DNA of 64,000 nucleotides from Serratia proteamaculans_D (GCF_049959315.1 NZ_CP188201.1), one strand, 5' to 3'. Shown: positions 1 to 8,056, counted from the stretch's first letter. Program-made: numbers and translations. Notes: a model not told the origin generated them from the letters alone.

Positions 1-1
1 A

Positions 2-817
2 TGGGGCAGCGCAGCTTGGGAGCTGCGTTCCGTGAACCAACGCTATCTAGAAACCTACATCCGCCTGCCGGAGCAGTTCCGCAGCCTGGAGCCGGTGATC
101 CGCGAACGTATTCGTGGCCGCCTGACCCGTGGCAAAGTGGAGTGCAACCTGCGCTTCGAACTGGATCCGAGCGCACAAAGCTCAATGATCCTGAACGAAA
201 AACTGGCCAAGCAACTGGTTGAAGCCGCCAACTGGGTAAAAATGCAGAGCGACGAAGGTGAAATTGATCCTATCGACGTACTGCGTTGGCCTGGCGTGAT
301 GTCTGCCCAGGAGCAGGATCTGGACGCTATCAGCGCTCAGCTGATGCAGGCGCTGGACGGCGCACTGGATGACTTCATTATTGCTCGCGAAAGCGAAGGT
401 ACCGCACTGAAAGCGCTGATTGAACAGCGTTTGGACGGCGTTAGCGCCGAAGTGATCAAGGTACGTGCCCAGATGCCAAACATTCTGCAATGGCAGCGTG
501 AGCGTCTGGTCAGCAAGCTGGAAGAAGCTCAGGTACAGCTGGAAAATACCCGTCTGGAACAGGAACTGGTGTTAATGGCGCAGCGTGTTGACGTCGCCGA
601 AGAGCTGGATCGCCTGGAAGCGCACGTAAAAGAAACGCACAACATCCTGAAGAAAAAAGAAGCCGTAGGTCGCCGCCTCGACTTTATGATGCAGGAGTTC
701 AACCGCGAATCCAACACCCTGGCATCCAAGTCGATCAATGCCGAGGTCACCACCTCCGCCATCGAGCTGAAAGTGTTGATTGAGCAAATGCGCGAGCAGA
801 TCCAGAACATCGAGTGA
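2..817 (+). CDS. yicC: YicC-family endoribonuclease, 5' end outside window
   Basis: This is the YicC/YloC-family protein, a stress-linked endoribonuclease in E. coli. The reading frame is open from base 2 and reads W-G-S-A-A-W-E-L-R-S before the internal GTG at 32, matching E. coli YicC from about residue 17. Roughly 16 codons therefore lie before the window, and the GTG at 32 is not the true start. The conserved C-terminal end (...LIEQMREQIQNIE) is complete. The last seven codons and the TGA lie inside the 22-bp repeat that bounds the satellite, so integration rebuilt an intact 3' end rather than breaking the gene. Confidence 0.95.
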   Translation, partial: WGSAAWELRSVNQRYLETYIRLPEQFRSLEPVIRERIRGRLTRGKVECNLRFELDPSAQSSMILNEKLAKQLVEAANWVKMQSDEGEIDPIDVLRWPGVMSAQEQDLDAISAQLMQALDGALDDFIIARESEGTALKALIEQRLDGVSAEVIKVRAQMPNILQWQRERLVSKLEEAQVQLENTRLEQELVLMAQRVDVAEELDRLEAHVKETHNILKKKEAVGRRLDFMMQEFNRESNTLASKSINAEVTTSAIELKVLIEQMREQIQNIE

Positions 818-818
818 T
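797..818 (+). repeat. attL core, 22-bp direct repeat in yicC
   Basis: Identical over 22 bp to 12555-12576. The bases on either side differ (g before and ct after here, t before and gt after at the right copy), so the repeat is exactly 22 bp. It spans the last seven yicC codons, the TGA and one further base. Such identity with the target gene's 3' end is typical of tyrosine-integrase attachment sites. Confidence 0.92.
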
Positions 819-854
819 CTATCAGCATGTATCATGTAATATAAAATATCTATA

Positions 855-883
855 AAAGCCCGTTAGTTACGGGCTTTATTCAT
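855..883 (+). terminator. Stem-loop terminator just inside the left island end
   Basis: Stem aaagcccgt (855-863) pairs with acgggcttt (869-877) around a five-base loop, followed by a short T-containing tail. It supplies yicC with a terminator in the integrated state, replacing the native one now displaced to 12599-12620. Confidence 0.7.
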
Positions 884-925
884 CTCATTCAATCCCATCC
901 CACCTACTCAAATCTCATCATTTTG

Positions 926-980
926 ATGTACCATATACTGTACCAACCATAGATATGGTACATACACTTTTGGTACAAGG
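926..980. promoter_or_regulatory. Integrase arm-type sites (GTACCA repeats) and int promoter region
   Basis: Four copies of a gtacc/ggtac motif lie between the att core and the integrase: 928-933, 940-946, 957-961 and 972-976. The outer pair at 926-936 and 953-963 forms an 11-bp inverted repeat. The copy tggtacaag (971-979) is the exact reverse complement of cttgtacca near the right end (12488-12496). Matching short motifs on both sides of a core repeat suggest integrase arm sites; they could also be operators for int. Confidence 0.6.
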
Positions 981-986
981 TAGTCA

Positions 987-2213
987 TTGAACGTGGGCAA
1001 ACTTACAGATATACAGATCAAAGCTTGGGTAAAGGCGGGAGAACACTTCGAAGGCAAGGCTGATGGTAATGGTCTCTATCTTTGCTACCGAGAAAGCTTC
1101 GCAACACCAAAATGGCGCTTCCGTTACAGCTTGTCTGGAAAGGCACGAGCTATGTGGATCGGATCCTATGGCGAGTTTTCTCTCGCTAAAGCGCGTGAAA
1201 CAGTCAGGATGCTTTCAGCAAGGGTTGCCCTTGGGTATGACGTGGCAAGTGAGAAAAAAGAGCGTAAAGCATCTGCTATCGCCAAAATCGAGTCTGATAA
1301 GAACGCACGTCGGGTCTCTGACCTAGCGACCGAATATTTTGAACGGCAGATTCTTGGCCGCTGGAAGCATCCAGACATTCTCAGACGTAGAATAGATAAG
1401 GACATCAATCCAAGTATCGGCCATCTTAAAGCCGATGAAGTAAAGCCACGGCATATTGATGATATGCTACAAAAAATTATTTCTCGTGGTGCGCCAACAA
1501 TAGCAAACGATGTTCTTAGGTGGACTCGTCGAATATTTAATTACGGCATCAAGAGACAGATCTTAGAGGTTAACCCTGCTGCCGCCTTCGACCTTTCTGA
1601 TGCTGGAGGACAAGAGAAATCTCGAGATCGGTTCCTTACTGATGAAGAGTTATCTCAATTATTTTCAGCAATGAGAAAAGCTAAAGGTTTTGGGCGACAA
1701 AATGAACTGACGTTTAAACTATTATTGCTACTTTGCTGCCGAAAAATGGAACTATGTTCAGCACGTTGGGAGAGTATAGATTTAGAAAACGCAGTATGGC
1801 ACTTAACGGGTACAAAAAATGGTGATGATATAGATATTCCATTACCTGAGTCTGCTATTATCTGGCTAAACGAGCTTAAGGTAATGGCTTGTAATAGTGA
1901 ATGGGTTTTGCCTGCCAGAAAAATGCAAAATCGCATGATACCCCATATTGTAGATAGCACTCTTCCTGTCGCACTTTCTAAACTAAAACCACACCTTCCT
2001 GATATTGATAACTTCACAATTCATGATTTCCGGCGTACAGCCAGGACACATTTAGCATCTTTAGGAGTCGATCCCATCGTTGCGGAACGTTGCCTTAATC
2101 ATAGGATTAGAGGTATTGAAGGGATATACAATCGACATCAATATTATAACGAACGAAAAAACGCCCTTACGCTCTGGCAAAACAAGCTAGTTAAACTAGA
2201 TATGGAGATCTAA
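987..2213 (+). CDS. int: Tyrosine-recombinase integrase, P4-type
   Basis: Site-specific recombinase that integrates and excises the island at yicC. About 408 residues, usual for P4/CP4-57-type integrases: N-terminal DUF4102-like arm-binding domain (KLTDIQIKAW...ADGNGLYL), SAM-like core-binding region around 110-200, and C-terminal catalytic domain. The catalytic set is visible as R252 (CCRKMEL), H346 and R349 (HDFRR), H372 (LNHR) and nucleophile Y381 (GIYNRH). TTG at 987 has AAGG six bases upstream; GTG at 993 is an alternative start. It lies beside the att core, as expected. Codon use is more AT-rich than in the host. Confidence 0.95.
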   Translation: MNVGKLTDIQIKAWVKAGEHFEGKADGNGLYLCYRESFATPKWRFRYSLSGKARAMWIGSYGEFSLAKARETVRMLSARVALGYDVASEKKERKASAIAKIESDKNARRVSDLATEYFERQILGRWKHPDILRRRIDKDINPSIGHLKADEVKPRHIDDMLQKIISRGAPTIANDVLRWTRRIFNYGIKRQILEVNPAAAFDLSDAGGQEKSRDRFLTDEELSQLFSAMRKAKGFGRQNELTFKLLLLLCCRKMELCSARWESIDLENAVWHLTGTKNGDDIDIPLPESAIIWLNELKVMACNSEWVLPARKMQNRMIPHIVDSTLPVALSKLKPHLPDIDNFTIHDFRRTARTHLASLGVDPIVAERCLNHRIRGIEGIYNRHQYYNERKNALTLWQNKLVKLDMEI

Positions 2214-2214
2214 C

Positions 2215-2925
2215 ATGTCAAAAAGCTTCCAAAAAATGACTGAGTTTGAACGGTTTGCGACATTACCTTCAATTACTATTGACGAGTTGGCAAAATGCCT
2301 CGTTGGTATCTCACCAGATACGGCAAAGAAAAATATCGCTAATGATAAGTTAGAGATCATCTCCCATATAAAAATAAGAATGAAAAGAACGCTAGAGGAG
2401 ATTTTCAAAGCAGGTAAAATAGCAAGGATAACAAGTTTTGGAGTATTTAAAGAACATCCCCACCCAGTCAGCATGGACGAAAGAATTAAAGCAGATATAA
2501 TTTACGCTATTGGTTATAACTGCAAGGATGATGAAGAAACCCCTGAAGTTATAAGTGATAAATGCAAAAAATCCGTTAGTACCATTGCAATGAACACAAA
2601 AACAAAATCTTTTCTTTCATTTATAGGTGGTGAAGCTGAGAAATTAGGGTCTCAATTAATCGCCAACAGTCGCGGACTTTACAAAAAAGAAGAGGAGGTC
2701 GTAAGCCTAACAAAAATCATTGGGGTTCTAGTTAATCTCCTTGCCTCAGAAAAAAACAAATCCAACCCATCAAAGTGGTTAAAAAAAGATCAATCGGTAT
2801 GCATTGAGCATATAAAAGAACTTATCGATGGATATGTTGAAAGCAATGGCATATCGAGTGAAGGGCTACGTGCATCATCACTTAGAGCCAAGTTATCCTC
2901 AGCAATCAAAGCCATACATGATTGA
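2215..2925 (+). CDS. Unrecognised 236-residue protein coupled to the integrase
   Basis: I do not recognise the family. The ATG is one base after the integrase stop, so the two genes are probably translationally coupled. The protein is soluble-looking, lysine-rich and without signal peptide or membrane segments. Residues 1-75 look like a helical segment (SITIDELAKCLVGISPDTAKKNIANDK would suit a helix-turn-helix), and the C-terminal half is mostly charged helices. The gene is clearly AT-rich compared with the primase module. Coupling suggests a role in integration/excision control or a second cargo gene; neither is shown by the sequence. Confidence 0.75.
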   Translation: MSKSFQKMTEFERFATLPSITIDELAKCLVGISPDTAKKNIANDKLEIISHIKIRMKRTLEEIFKAGKIARITSFGVFKEHPHPVSMDERIKADIIYAIGYNCKDDEETPEVISDKCKKSVSTIAMNTKTKSFLSFIGGEAEKLGSQLIANSRGLYKKEEEVVSLTKIIGVLVNLLASEKNKSNPSKWLKKDQSVCIEHIKELIDGYVESNGISSEGLRASSLRAKLSSAIKAIHD

Positions 2926-3232
2926 CCCAGTTATTCTGCTGATGTTTAAAGTAGGGTTAAAAATTGCCTTAAAACACCTTAAGACTCTTTAAGGTGCTTT
3001 AACATTCTTTAAAAGTGAACCATGATTCATCATCGTTCATTCTCTGTGCTTCCATTAAAAATAAAAACCAATAATATCAACATGATAAACAACGTCTTTT
3101 TTAACGATGTTTTGATGGAATTAAATTTGTTTTATTGGAATTATTGATAGCTTAATGGAATTCCATTCTCGCTGGAATATGACCTAGTAAGGTTTTAATC
3201 TCTTACCATCTCATGGCATAACAGGTGAAAAA
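2926..3232. other. Intergenic control region before alpA with stem-loop and 20-bp-spaced repeats
   Basis: About 300 bp, very AT-rich, without a convincing gene. A stem-loop (cacctTAA at 2975-2982 with TTaaggtg at 2989-2996) lies just after the preceding gene and may end its transcript. Four copies of tggaat(t) start at 3116, 3136, 3156 and 3173: the first three are exactly 20 bp apart, the last 17. That phasing looks like repeated protein-binding sites ahead of alpA. Confidence 0.6.
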
Positions 3233-3451
3233 ATGGACTCAATACATTGTAATAATTACGGTTTATTACCGCAGACGGGTTTTGTTAGGCAACGTATGTT
3301 AATGCCTTGCTTACCATTTTCACATGCGACCCTATGGCGACGTGTTTCAGCAGGAACATTCCCAAAGCCTGTAAAAATTTCACCCAAAATTACGGCATGG
3401 AAAGCAGAGGAAGTTAGAGAATGGATTAGTGCACAAAACCATTGTGGTTGA
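3233..3451 (+). CDS. AlpA-family transcriptional regulator
   Basis: Small DNA-binding protein of the AlpA/phage excisionase-like family (72 residues). The hallmark stretch is present: PFSHATLWRRVSAGTFPKPVKISPKITAWKAEEVREWI. This is a MerR-like winged helix-turn-helix in which WRRV..GxFPxPVKIS is the recognition part. In P4-like and CP4-57 elements AlpA activates integrase or excision genes. Here it heads the rightward gene block and is preceded by phased tggaatt repeats that could be its target. Confidence 0.88.
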   Translation: MDSIHCNNYGLLPQTGFVRQRMLMPCLPFSHATLWRRVSAGTFPKPVKISPKITAWKAEEVREWISAQNHCG

Positions 3452-3494
3452 TGCGGCCAATTCAGCCGCAGCAATAAATACATTCTGTGGTAGG

Positions 3495-3683
3495 TCAGCC
3501 TTTAGGCTCAATGCCTCTATTTTTAAGCTCTTTTCTTGCCAGTTCTTTGAACCAATTTGCGAGGGTAGTTTGATCCTTAGCAGCTTCCTGATCGAGCTGT
3601 TCACGCAATTCAGGATTGATGCGGATCTGGAAGGTTGGAGACTTACCCCCCGTTTTAGGGGTGCGGTCTTTAACTCTTGACAT
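3495..3683 (-). CDS. Small ribbon-helix-helix-like DNA-binding protein
   Basis: 62 residues starting MSRVKDRTPKTGGKSPTF. The segment FQIRINPELREQLDQEAAKDQTTLANWFKELARKEL has the strand-helix-helix pattern of Arc/MetJ-type repressors (alternating FQIRI strand, then two amphipathic helices). A longer frame upstream to 3797 exists, but only the ATG at 3683 gives a typical domain. It is the only minus-strand gene in this module and its start abuts two palindromic sites (3685-3728), so it is probably an autoregulated repressor of the divergent genes. Family assignment is from pattern only. Confidence 0.7.
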   Translation of the reverse strand: MSRVKDRTPKTGGKSPTFQIRINPELREQLDQEAAKDQTTLANWFKELARKELKNRGIEPKG

Positions 3684-3684
3684 T

Positions 3685-3728
3685 GTACGTACCTTTGTTT
3701 GTAATACACCACATAAGGTACGTACCTT
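3685..3728. promoter_or_regulatory. Paired palindromic operators between the repressor and the Icd-like gene
   Basis: gtacgtacctt (3685-3695) and the perfect 14-bp palindrome aaggtacgtacctt (3715-3728) share the gtacgtacctt core. Their centres are 33 bp apart, close to three helical turns. They lie directly upstream of the minus-strand ribbon-helix-helix-like gene and in the spacer to the plus-strand genes from 3821, as expected for cooperative repressor binding. Confidence 0.65.
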
Positions 3729-3820
3729 ACATGAAATTGAACCTGATTTCCAAGCGGCCCCAACGAGTATTACCAGTACCTGTTGAGGCCTGACCATTAA
3801 CGTAAATTGAGAGCAACGCC

Positions 3821-3997
3821 ATGGCTACATCAAAGTGTACCTACATCTTTGCCGCAATCAACCGCACCCAGCGCAAAATCCGCCCGGTGATGTTGCGCAT
3901 TACCGCCGGTGACGAACGCAGCGCCCGTCGCCAGTTGGCCGGTGACTACGTACTCATGTTCGCCGGTCGTCTGCCGCAGGGAGGCTGCCATGCGTGA
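3821..3997 (+). CDS. Icd-like small satellite protein
   Basis: 58-residue protein beginning MATSKCTYIFAAINRTQR. The C-terminal pattern DERSARRQLAGDYVLMFAGRLP resembles the small host-cell-division-inhibitor (Icd)-like proteins common in P4-like islands and enterobacterial prophages; the name comes from that family, and activity here is untested. The ATG at 3821 opens the plus-strand block beyond the operator pair. Its 3' end overlaps the next gene by 8 bp, so the two are probably coupled. Confidence 0.65.
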   Translation: MATSKCTYIFAAINRTQRKIRPVMLRITAGDERSARRQLAGDYVLMFAGRLPQGGCHA

Positions 3998-4343
3998 GTT
4001 TCCGCAATACGGCGAGCGCTATCAGCATCAGGAAGGCAGAACAGTGCGCATCCTGAATCTGCAACGTGCCCGTGAGGCTATTTCACAGCTCAATCCTGAG
4101 TTTGCCTATGAAGTGATTTTTGAATACGAGTTATCCGGCAATGTCACCGTTATGCCACTGCCGTGGTTCGCTGAGGTGTACACCAAAATCGCCGATGCAC
4201 CGCGCACCCTTGATTCCCGGTCGTCCGGCAGTCAGCCGCCGTTACGTCTGCATCCCTCCGTGAAAGTGGTACGTAGCCGCCATTGGACGGCCGAACGCCC
4301 TGCGCCGGAGCACGACGACACCCATTATTCCCGCTTCCTGTAA
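3990..4343 (+). CDS. DUF4222-like small satellite protein
   Basis: 117 residues from the ATG at 3990, which has AGGGAGG at 3978-3984; a longer frame from 3909 lies inside the preceding gene. The core, RYQHQEGRTVRILNLQRAREAI...YEVIFEYELSGNVTVMPLPWFAEVYTKI, is a compact alpha/beta domain of the type seen as DUF4222 in lambdoid and P4-like elements. The C-terminal 45 residues are low-complexity, proline- and arginine-rich. Function unknown; the position suggests an early accessory gene. Confidence 0.6.
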   Translation: MREFPQYGERYQHQEGRTVRILNLQRAREAISQLNPEFAYEVIFEYELSGNVTVMPLPWFAEVYTKIADAPRTLDSRSSGSQPPLRLHPSVKVVRSRHWTAERPAPEHDDTHYSRFL

Positions 4344-4387
4344 CGCGGCTAATCACGCTTAATTTTCGATTCTGACGGACAAAAATC

Positions 4388-4669
4388 ATGACTTCATTAC
4401 ATGGGCAATCATCAGCTCAGGGCACCGTGTTGCCGCCATCCTGCCAATACCTGTCTTACGGCATGACCGAAGACGCCTTTGAGAAATTAAACCGCGCCAA
4501 GCAAGCCTGTTCGCTGCTGGATATGTTGTTCGCCGGTCAGGCCACGTCGACACAGTTCCCGACCGGCATCACCACGCAGGAAATGGCCGCGATGGTGGCT
4601 TACCTGTCGGAGGATTTGGCCTTCGTTCAGGCGCAGTGCGCTGCGATTAACGGGGAGGTGGCCGCATGA
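4388..4669 (+). CDS. Small P4-type protein of unknown function
   Basis: 93 residues, no membrane segment or known motif. The middle is helical and hydrophobic-patterned (ACSLLDMLFAG, GITTQEMAAMVAYLSEDLAFVQAQC), suggesting a small helical bundle. It overlaps the next gene in an ATGA arrangement (4666-4669), so translation is coupled. Small genes in this place upstream of the primase are usual in P4-like satellites; I assign no function. Confidence 0.65.
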   Translation: MTSLHGQSSAQGTVLPPSCQYLSYGMTEDAFEKLNRAKQACSLLDMLFAGQATSTQFPTGITTQEMAAMVAYLSEDLAFVQAQCAAINGEVAA

Positions 4670-5016
4670 CGCTGGATAACGGTTCTGCCTCCTGCATTCC
4701 ACTGGAAGTGCGCACCGCGCTGTTTCGCCGTGCGGTTGCCGAAGCCTATCTCGCCGCCTGTGCCGTGCAGGGCGTGGCGCTTTCCCACTCACTGGACAGC
4801 CTGCAGAAGCTGATTGCCAGCGACATCGAAGCGCTGTTCGTGAAGATGCACGGTATTGACGAAGGCATGGAGATTGCCTGTGCGTTGCTGGGCGAGATGG
4901 TGGCCCCGAATATCCTGCTGGCGGCACCACAGCTCACGGCGCAGGGTTGCAACATTATGGCGGAGCTGTGCGGCGTGGTGGTCACGTCCAGCCATCCGGC
5001 ACCGACGCTGCATTAA
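4666..5016 (+). CDS. Small P4-type protein upstream of the primase
   Basis: 116 residues, predicted all-helical (LEVRTALFRRAVAEAYLAACAVQ, HSLDSLQKLIASDIEALFVKM), without signal peptide or recognisable catalytic motif. Start codon overlaps the preceding stop, and the stop is 9 bp before the primase start, giving a tight cluster 4388-7707. It resembles the DUF-type helical proteins that precede primase genes in enterobacterial P4-like islands, but I cannot name the family with confidence. Confidence 0.65.
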   Translation: MTLDNGSASCIPLEVRTALFRRAVAEAYLAACAVQGVALSHSLDSLQKLIASDIEALFVKMHGIDEGMEIACALLGEMVAPNILLAAPQLTAQGCNIMAELCGVVVTSSHPAPTLH

Positions 5017-5025
5017 GGGGGCGCA

Positions 5026-7707
5026 ATGACTAAATTAGAACAGACCAAACAGGCGGCCCGCGGCCGCTGGGAAGCCCTTTTTCCCCTGCTGGGCGTGACG
5101 GTTCCGCCTCACGGCCAGCACGGCGCCTGCCCGAAGTGCGGCGGCACCAAGCCGTTTCGCATGGACGACAAGAACGGCGATGGCCGCTGGATTTGTACGC
5201 ATTGCTCGCACGGTGACGGGCTGGACTTGGTGGCGCTGGTTAACGGTATCAGCGTCGGGCAGGCCGTCAATGAAGTGGCCGACGTGCTGCAACTGAGTCA
5301 GGTACAGCAACAGCCACCCAAGCCCGCCAGAAAAGAAGCCGCCAACCCCGCACCGGCGATGGCGGATACGGTGGCGCAATGGCTGGCTTCCTGCGCTGTC
5401 GGGCAGAGTGAGTATCTGAACGGCAAAGGCTTCCCGACACTACCGCATCCGTTGACCACCACAGCCCGCAAAAGCGGCGGTGTGGACTTCCTGCCCGGCT
5501 CACTGGTGCTGGAATTGACGGATATTCACGGCACCGTGACCGGCGCACAGCTTATTTCCCCGTTGGGCGATAAGCGTTTACTGCCGGGGACGGTTCAAAA
5601 AGGGGCATTTATCGCCCTCAGTGAGCTGCCGGGCACAGAAGTCCCCCCGACGCAGGTGATTATCACCGAAGGCTACGCCACCGCGCTGACGGCCGCTCAG
5701 CTCGCCGCTGGCTGGGTGGTGGCCGCTATTTCGGCCAGCAACCTGCCGAACGTGGCACAGGCGGTACATGTCCGCTGGCCGCAAGCCAGAATCGTCATCG
5801 CCGGAGACAATGATTTCTACGACGGCAAAGAGAACACCGGCAAAGTCTGGGCGGAGAAAGCCGCCAAGGCCGTCAACGGCTGCGTCACCCTGCCGCCAAC
5901 CCGCCATAAGGCGGACTGGAATGACTTTATGCAGGAGAACGGCCCGGCACGCGCCAAAGAGGCATTCAGCGAGGAACTGGTGCAACTGGGCAAATCGGCG
6001 GTGAAGTTGCCACAGGGGTTCCGGCTGACGCAGGAATATCTGTGGTTCGACAAACAGGTGCAAAAGTCGGATGGCGACACCGAAATCCGCAACATCAAAA
6101 TCAGCAACCCGTTGCGGGTGACGGCCATCACCTGCGATGCCGACGGCGGCAACTTCGGCCGTTTGCTGGAATGGGAGGACACCTACGGCCAGTCGCGCAA
6201 ATGGGCGATGCCGATGGAGATGTTGAGCGGCAGCGGTGAAGAACTGCGCCGTATCTTGCTGGTCAACGGCCTGTCGTACATCAGCACCACCGGCGAGGCC
6301 CGCGCCCGGCTGATGGAGTACATCTCCCTGTGCAAGCCGGAGCGCAAAGTCACCTGCGTGAACAAGACCGGCTGGCACGGCGATGTCTATGTATTGCAGG
6401 ATGAGGTGATCGGCGAAGATGCGGAGGCGGTGATACTGCAAACCGCCAGTGTGCAGGGCAAAGATTTTCGTGTGGCCGGGACGCTGGACGAGTGGCAGGA
6501 ACAGATTGGCCGCTACTGCGTTGGTAACTCCCGCGTGGCTTTTGCGGTCAGTCTGGCGTTTGCCGCGCCGTTGCTGCGTCTGGTAGGGATGGACGGCGGC
6601 GGTTATCACCTCAAGGGCGAATCCACCGACGGCAAGACCACCACCATGAAGGCGGCCACCTCGGTGTGCGGTGGCCCGGATTACTGGCACACGTGGCGCT
6701 CCACCGGTAATGCGCTGGAAGGCACCGCCAGCCGCCGTAACGATGCAGCCATGATGCTTGATGAAATCCGGGAGGTGGACGGCCGTGAGGCCGGAAATAT
6801 CGCCTATATGCTGGCGAACGGACAAGGCAAAGGGCGGGCGGGCACCGACGGCGAGTTACGTGCCCGCAAGCAGTGGCGGCTGTTGTTCTTCTCGACCGGA
6901 GAACTGTCGTTAACCGAACATGCCGCCCGTGCCGGCGAACGCACATTTGCCGGGATGGAGGTGCGGATGCTCCAGATACCGAGTGACTCCGGCAAGTACG
7001 GTGTGTTTGAAACCCTGCACGGTTTTGACAGTGGTAAGGCACTGGCGGAGCATTTTGAAATCACCACCGCGACGGTCTATGGCACGCCGTTCCGCGCCTG
7101 GCTGAAAGCCCTCACCGCTGACCTGAACGGCATGGCGGCCAGAGCCAAGGCAATGATGAAGGAATACACCCACCTGCTGATGCCGGAGGATGCCGGTAAT
7201 CAGGTCGGGCGGGCCATCAATCGCTTTGCGTTGGTTGCCATGGCCGGTGAGTTGGCAACCCAACTCGGTATCACCGGCTGGCCGGAGGGGGAAGCGCTGC
7301 GGGCAACCCAGACCTGTATGCAGGCATGGCTGGCCGACCGGGGCCACAGCGCCAATCAGGAAGATCTCGCCGCACTGGAGCAGGTGCGCAGCTTCTTTAC
7401 GGCCGGGCAGTTCAGCCGCTTTGCCGACTGGCATAACGAGATGAACCGCCCCGGCAATATGGTGGGCTGGCGCAAAGTGGAGAAAGGCAACCATGCCCGG
7501 CATGTGGAGGCGATGACAACGTTCTATGTGATGCCTTCCGGCTGGAAGGAAATCTGCAAGGGTTTTGATGCGAGGAAAGTGGCAAGGCTGTGCGCGGAGG
7601 CCGGTTTTCTGGTTCCGGCCAAAGACGGCAAAATGCAAACGGCCACCCGCCCGCCAGAGATGGGCGTTAAGAAGCTGTATGTGTTTACCAGTGACGTCTT
7701 AGGCTAA
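5026..7707 (+). CDS. P4 alpha-like primase-helicase (zinc ribbon, Toprim, DUF927)
   Basis: Satellite replication protein of 893 residues. The N-terminal primase zinc ribbon has C35, C38, C57 and C60 (CPKCGG...CTHC). A Toprim-like segment follows (VIITEGYATALTAAQL...IVIAGDND), then a DUF927/helicase ATPase with Walker A GESTDGKT at 531-538 and a likely sensor/Walker B stretch (MLDEIREVD). It plays the role of P4 alpha (primer synthesis, unwinding and origin recognition), though its domain content is closer to the Toprim/DUF927 group. The iterons just downstream are the expected binding sites. G+C is host-like, unlike the cargo. Confidence 0.92.
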   Translation: MTKLEQTKQAARGRWEALFPLLGVTVPPHGQHGACPKCGGTKPFRMDDKNGDGRWICTHCSHGDGLDLVALVNGISVGQAVNEVADVLQLSQVQQQPPKPARKEAANPAPAMADTVAQWLASCAVGQSEYLNGKGFPTLPHPLTTTARKSGGVDFLPGSLVLELTDIHGTVTGAQLISPLGDKRLLPGTVQKGAFIALSELPGTEVPPTQVIITEGYATALTAAQLAAGWVVAAISASNLPNVAQAVHVRWPQARIVIAGDNDFYDGKENTGKVWAEKAAKAVNGCVTLPPTRHKADWNDFMQENGPARAKEAFSEELVQLGKSAVKLPQGFRLTQEYLWFDKQVQKSDGDTEIRNIKISNPLRVTAITCDADGGNFGRLLEWEDTYGQSRKWAMPMEMLSGSGEELRRILLVNGLSYISTTGEARARLMEYISLCKPERKVTCVNKTGWHGDVYVLQDEVIGEDAEAVILQTASVQGKDFRVAGTLDEWQEQIGRYCVGNSRVAFAVSLAFAAPLLRLVGMDGGGYHLKGESTDGKTTTMKAATSVCGGPDYWHTWRSTGNALEGTASRRNDAAMMLDEIREVDGREAGNIAYMLANGQGKGRAGTDGELRARKQWRLLFFSTGELSLTEHAARAGERTFAGMEVRMLQIPSDSGKYGVFETLHGFDSGKALAEHFEITTATVYGTPFRAWLKALTADLNGMAARAKAMMKEYTHLLMPEDAGNQVGRAINRFALVAMAGELATQLGITGWPEGEALRATQTCMQAWLADRGHSANQEDLAALEQVRSFFTAGQFSRFADWHNEMNRPGNMVGWRKVEKGNHARHVEAMTTFYVMPSGWKEICKGFDARKVARLCAEAGFLVPAKDGKMQTATRPPEMGVKKLYVFTSDVLG

Positions 7708-7733
7708 GTCTTTGCGCGAGTCTTATTGTTAAA

Positions 7734-7935
7734 GGGTAACAGAGGTAACAGGGGTTACACCGTTGTAATCACTGGAGAAAATCTGTTACCTCTTTTATTT
7801 TGATTGGGGTAACAGGGGTAACAACATCGGCGTTTTTTCACCCTGTTACCCGGTGTTACCCCATCAATTACCACTGGGGTAACACACTTTTCCTTTTCAA
7901 ATCATGACTGTAACCTGTGTAACCCCTGTTACCCC
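7734..7935. repeat. Iteron array, candidate replication origin
   Basis: Nine copies of ggtaaca or its complement tgttacc lie in 200 bp: 7735-7741, 7744-7750, 7784-7790, 7808-7814, 7817-7823, 7844-7850, 7854-7860, 7878-7884 and 7927-7933. Several extend to ggggtaaca/tgttacccc and there are degenerate extra copies (for example 7751-7759). They occur in both orientations directly after the primase-helicase gene. P4 has similar short iterons bound by alpha at ori1 and crr, so this is the likely origin or its cis-acting partner. Confidence 0.8.
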
Positions 7936-8036
7936 GTCGAATCGATATAGGCAGAGGCCGACTCACCGAAACGCCCTTTCTCTGGCGGGCCATCCCTTCC
8001 GGAAAAACATCACCTAACACATTGAAAAAGGCCAAG

Positions 8037-8056
8037 TTGTGTAGCCGGAGTGACAA
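8037..8056 (+). promoter_or_regulatory. Ogr/Delta activator box of a P2/P4-type late promoter
   Basis: TTGT (8037-8040), twelve bases, ACAA (8053-8056). TTGT-N12-ACAA centred near -55 is the known recognition site of P2 Ogr and P4 Delta. This would put the start of transcription near 8100, giving a short leader before the Psu-like gene at 8128. A single perfect match so well placed is strong circumstantial evidence that the Psu-Delta module is switched on by Delta itself and by a helper's Ogr. Confidence 0.75.

Noticed and set aside
1..222. 73-codon frame at the window start
   Set aside because: Out of frame with yicC, which is open from base 2 and matches the family throughout.
5578..6825. 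415-codon minus-strand frame inside the primase gene
   Set aside because: Antisense shadow of the GC-rich primase; His/Ala/Arg-rich, no motifs, while the plus strand has clear zinc-ribbon and Walker motifs.
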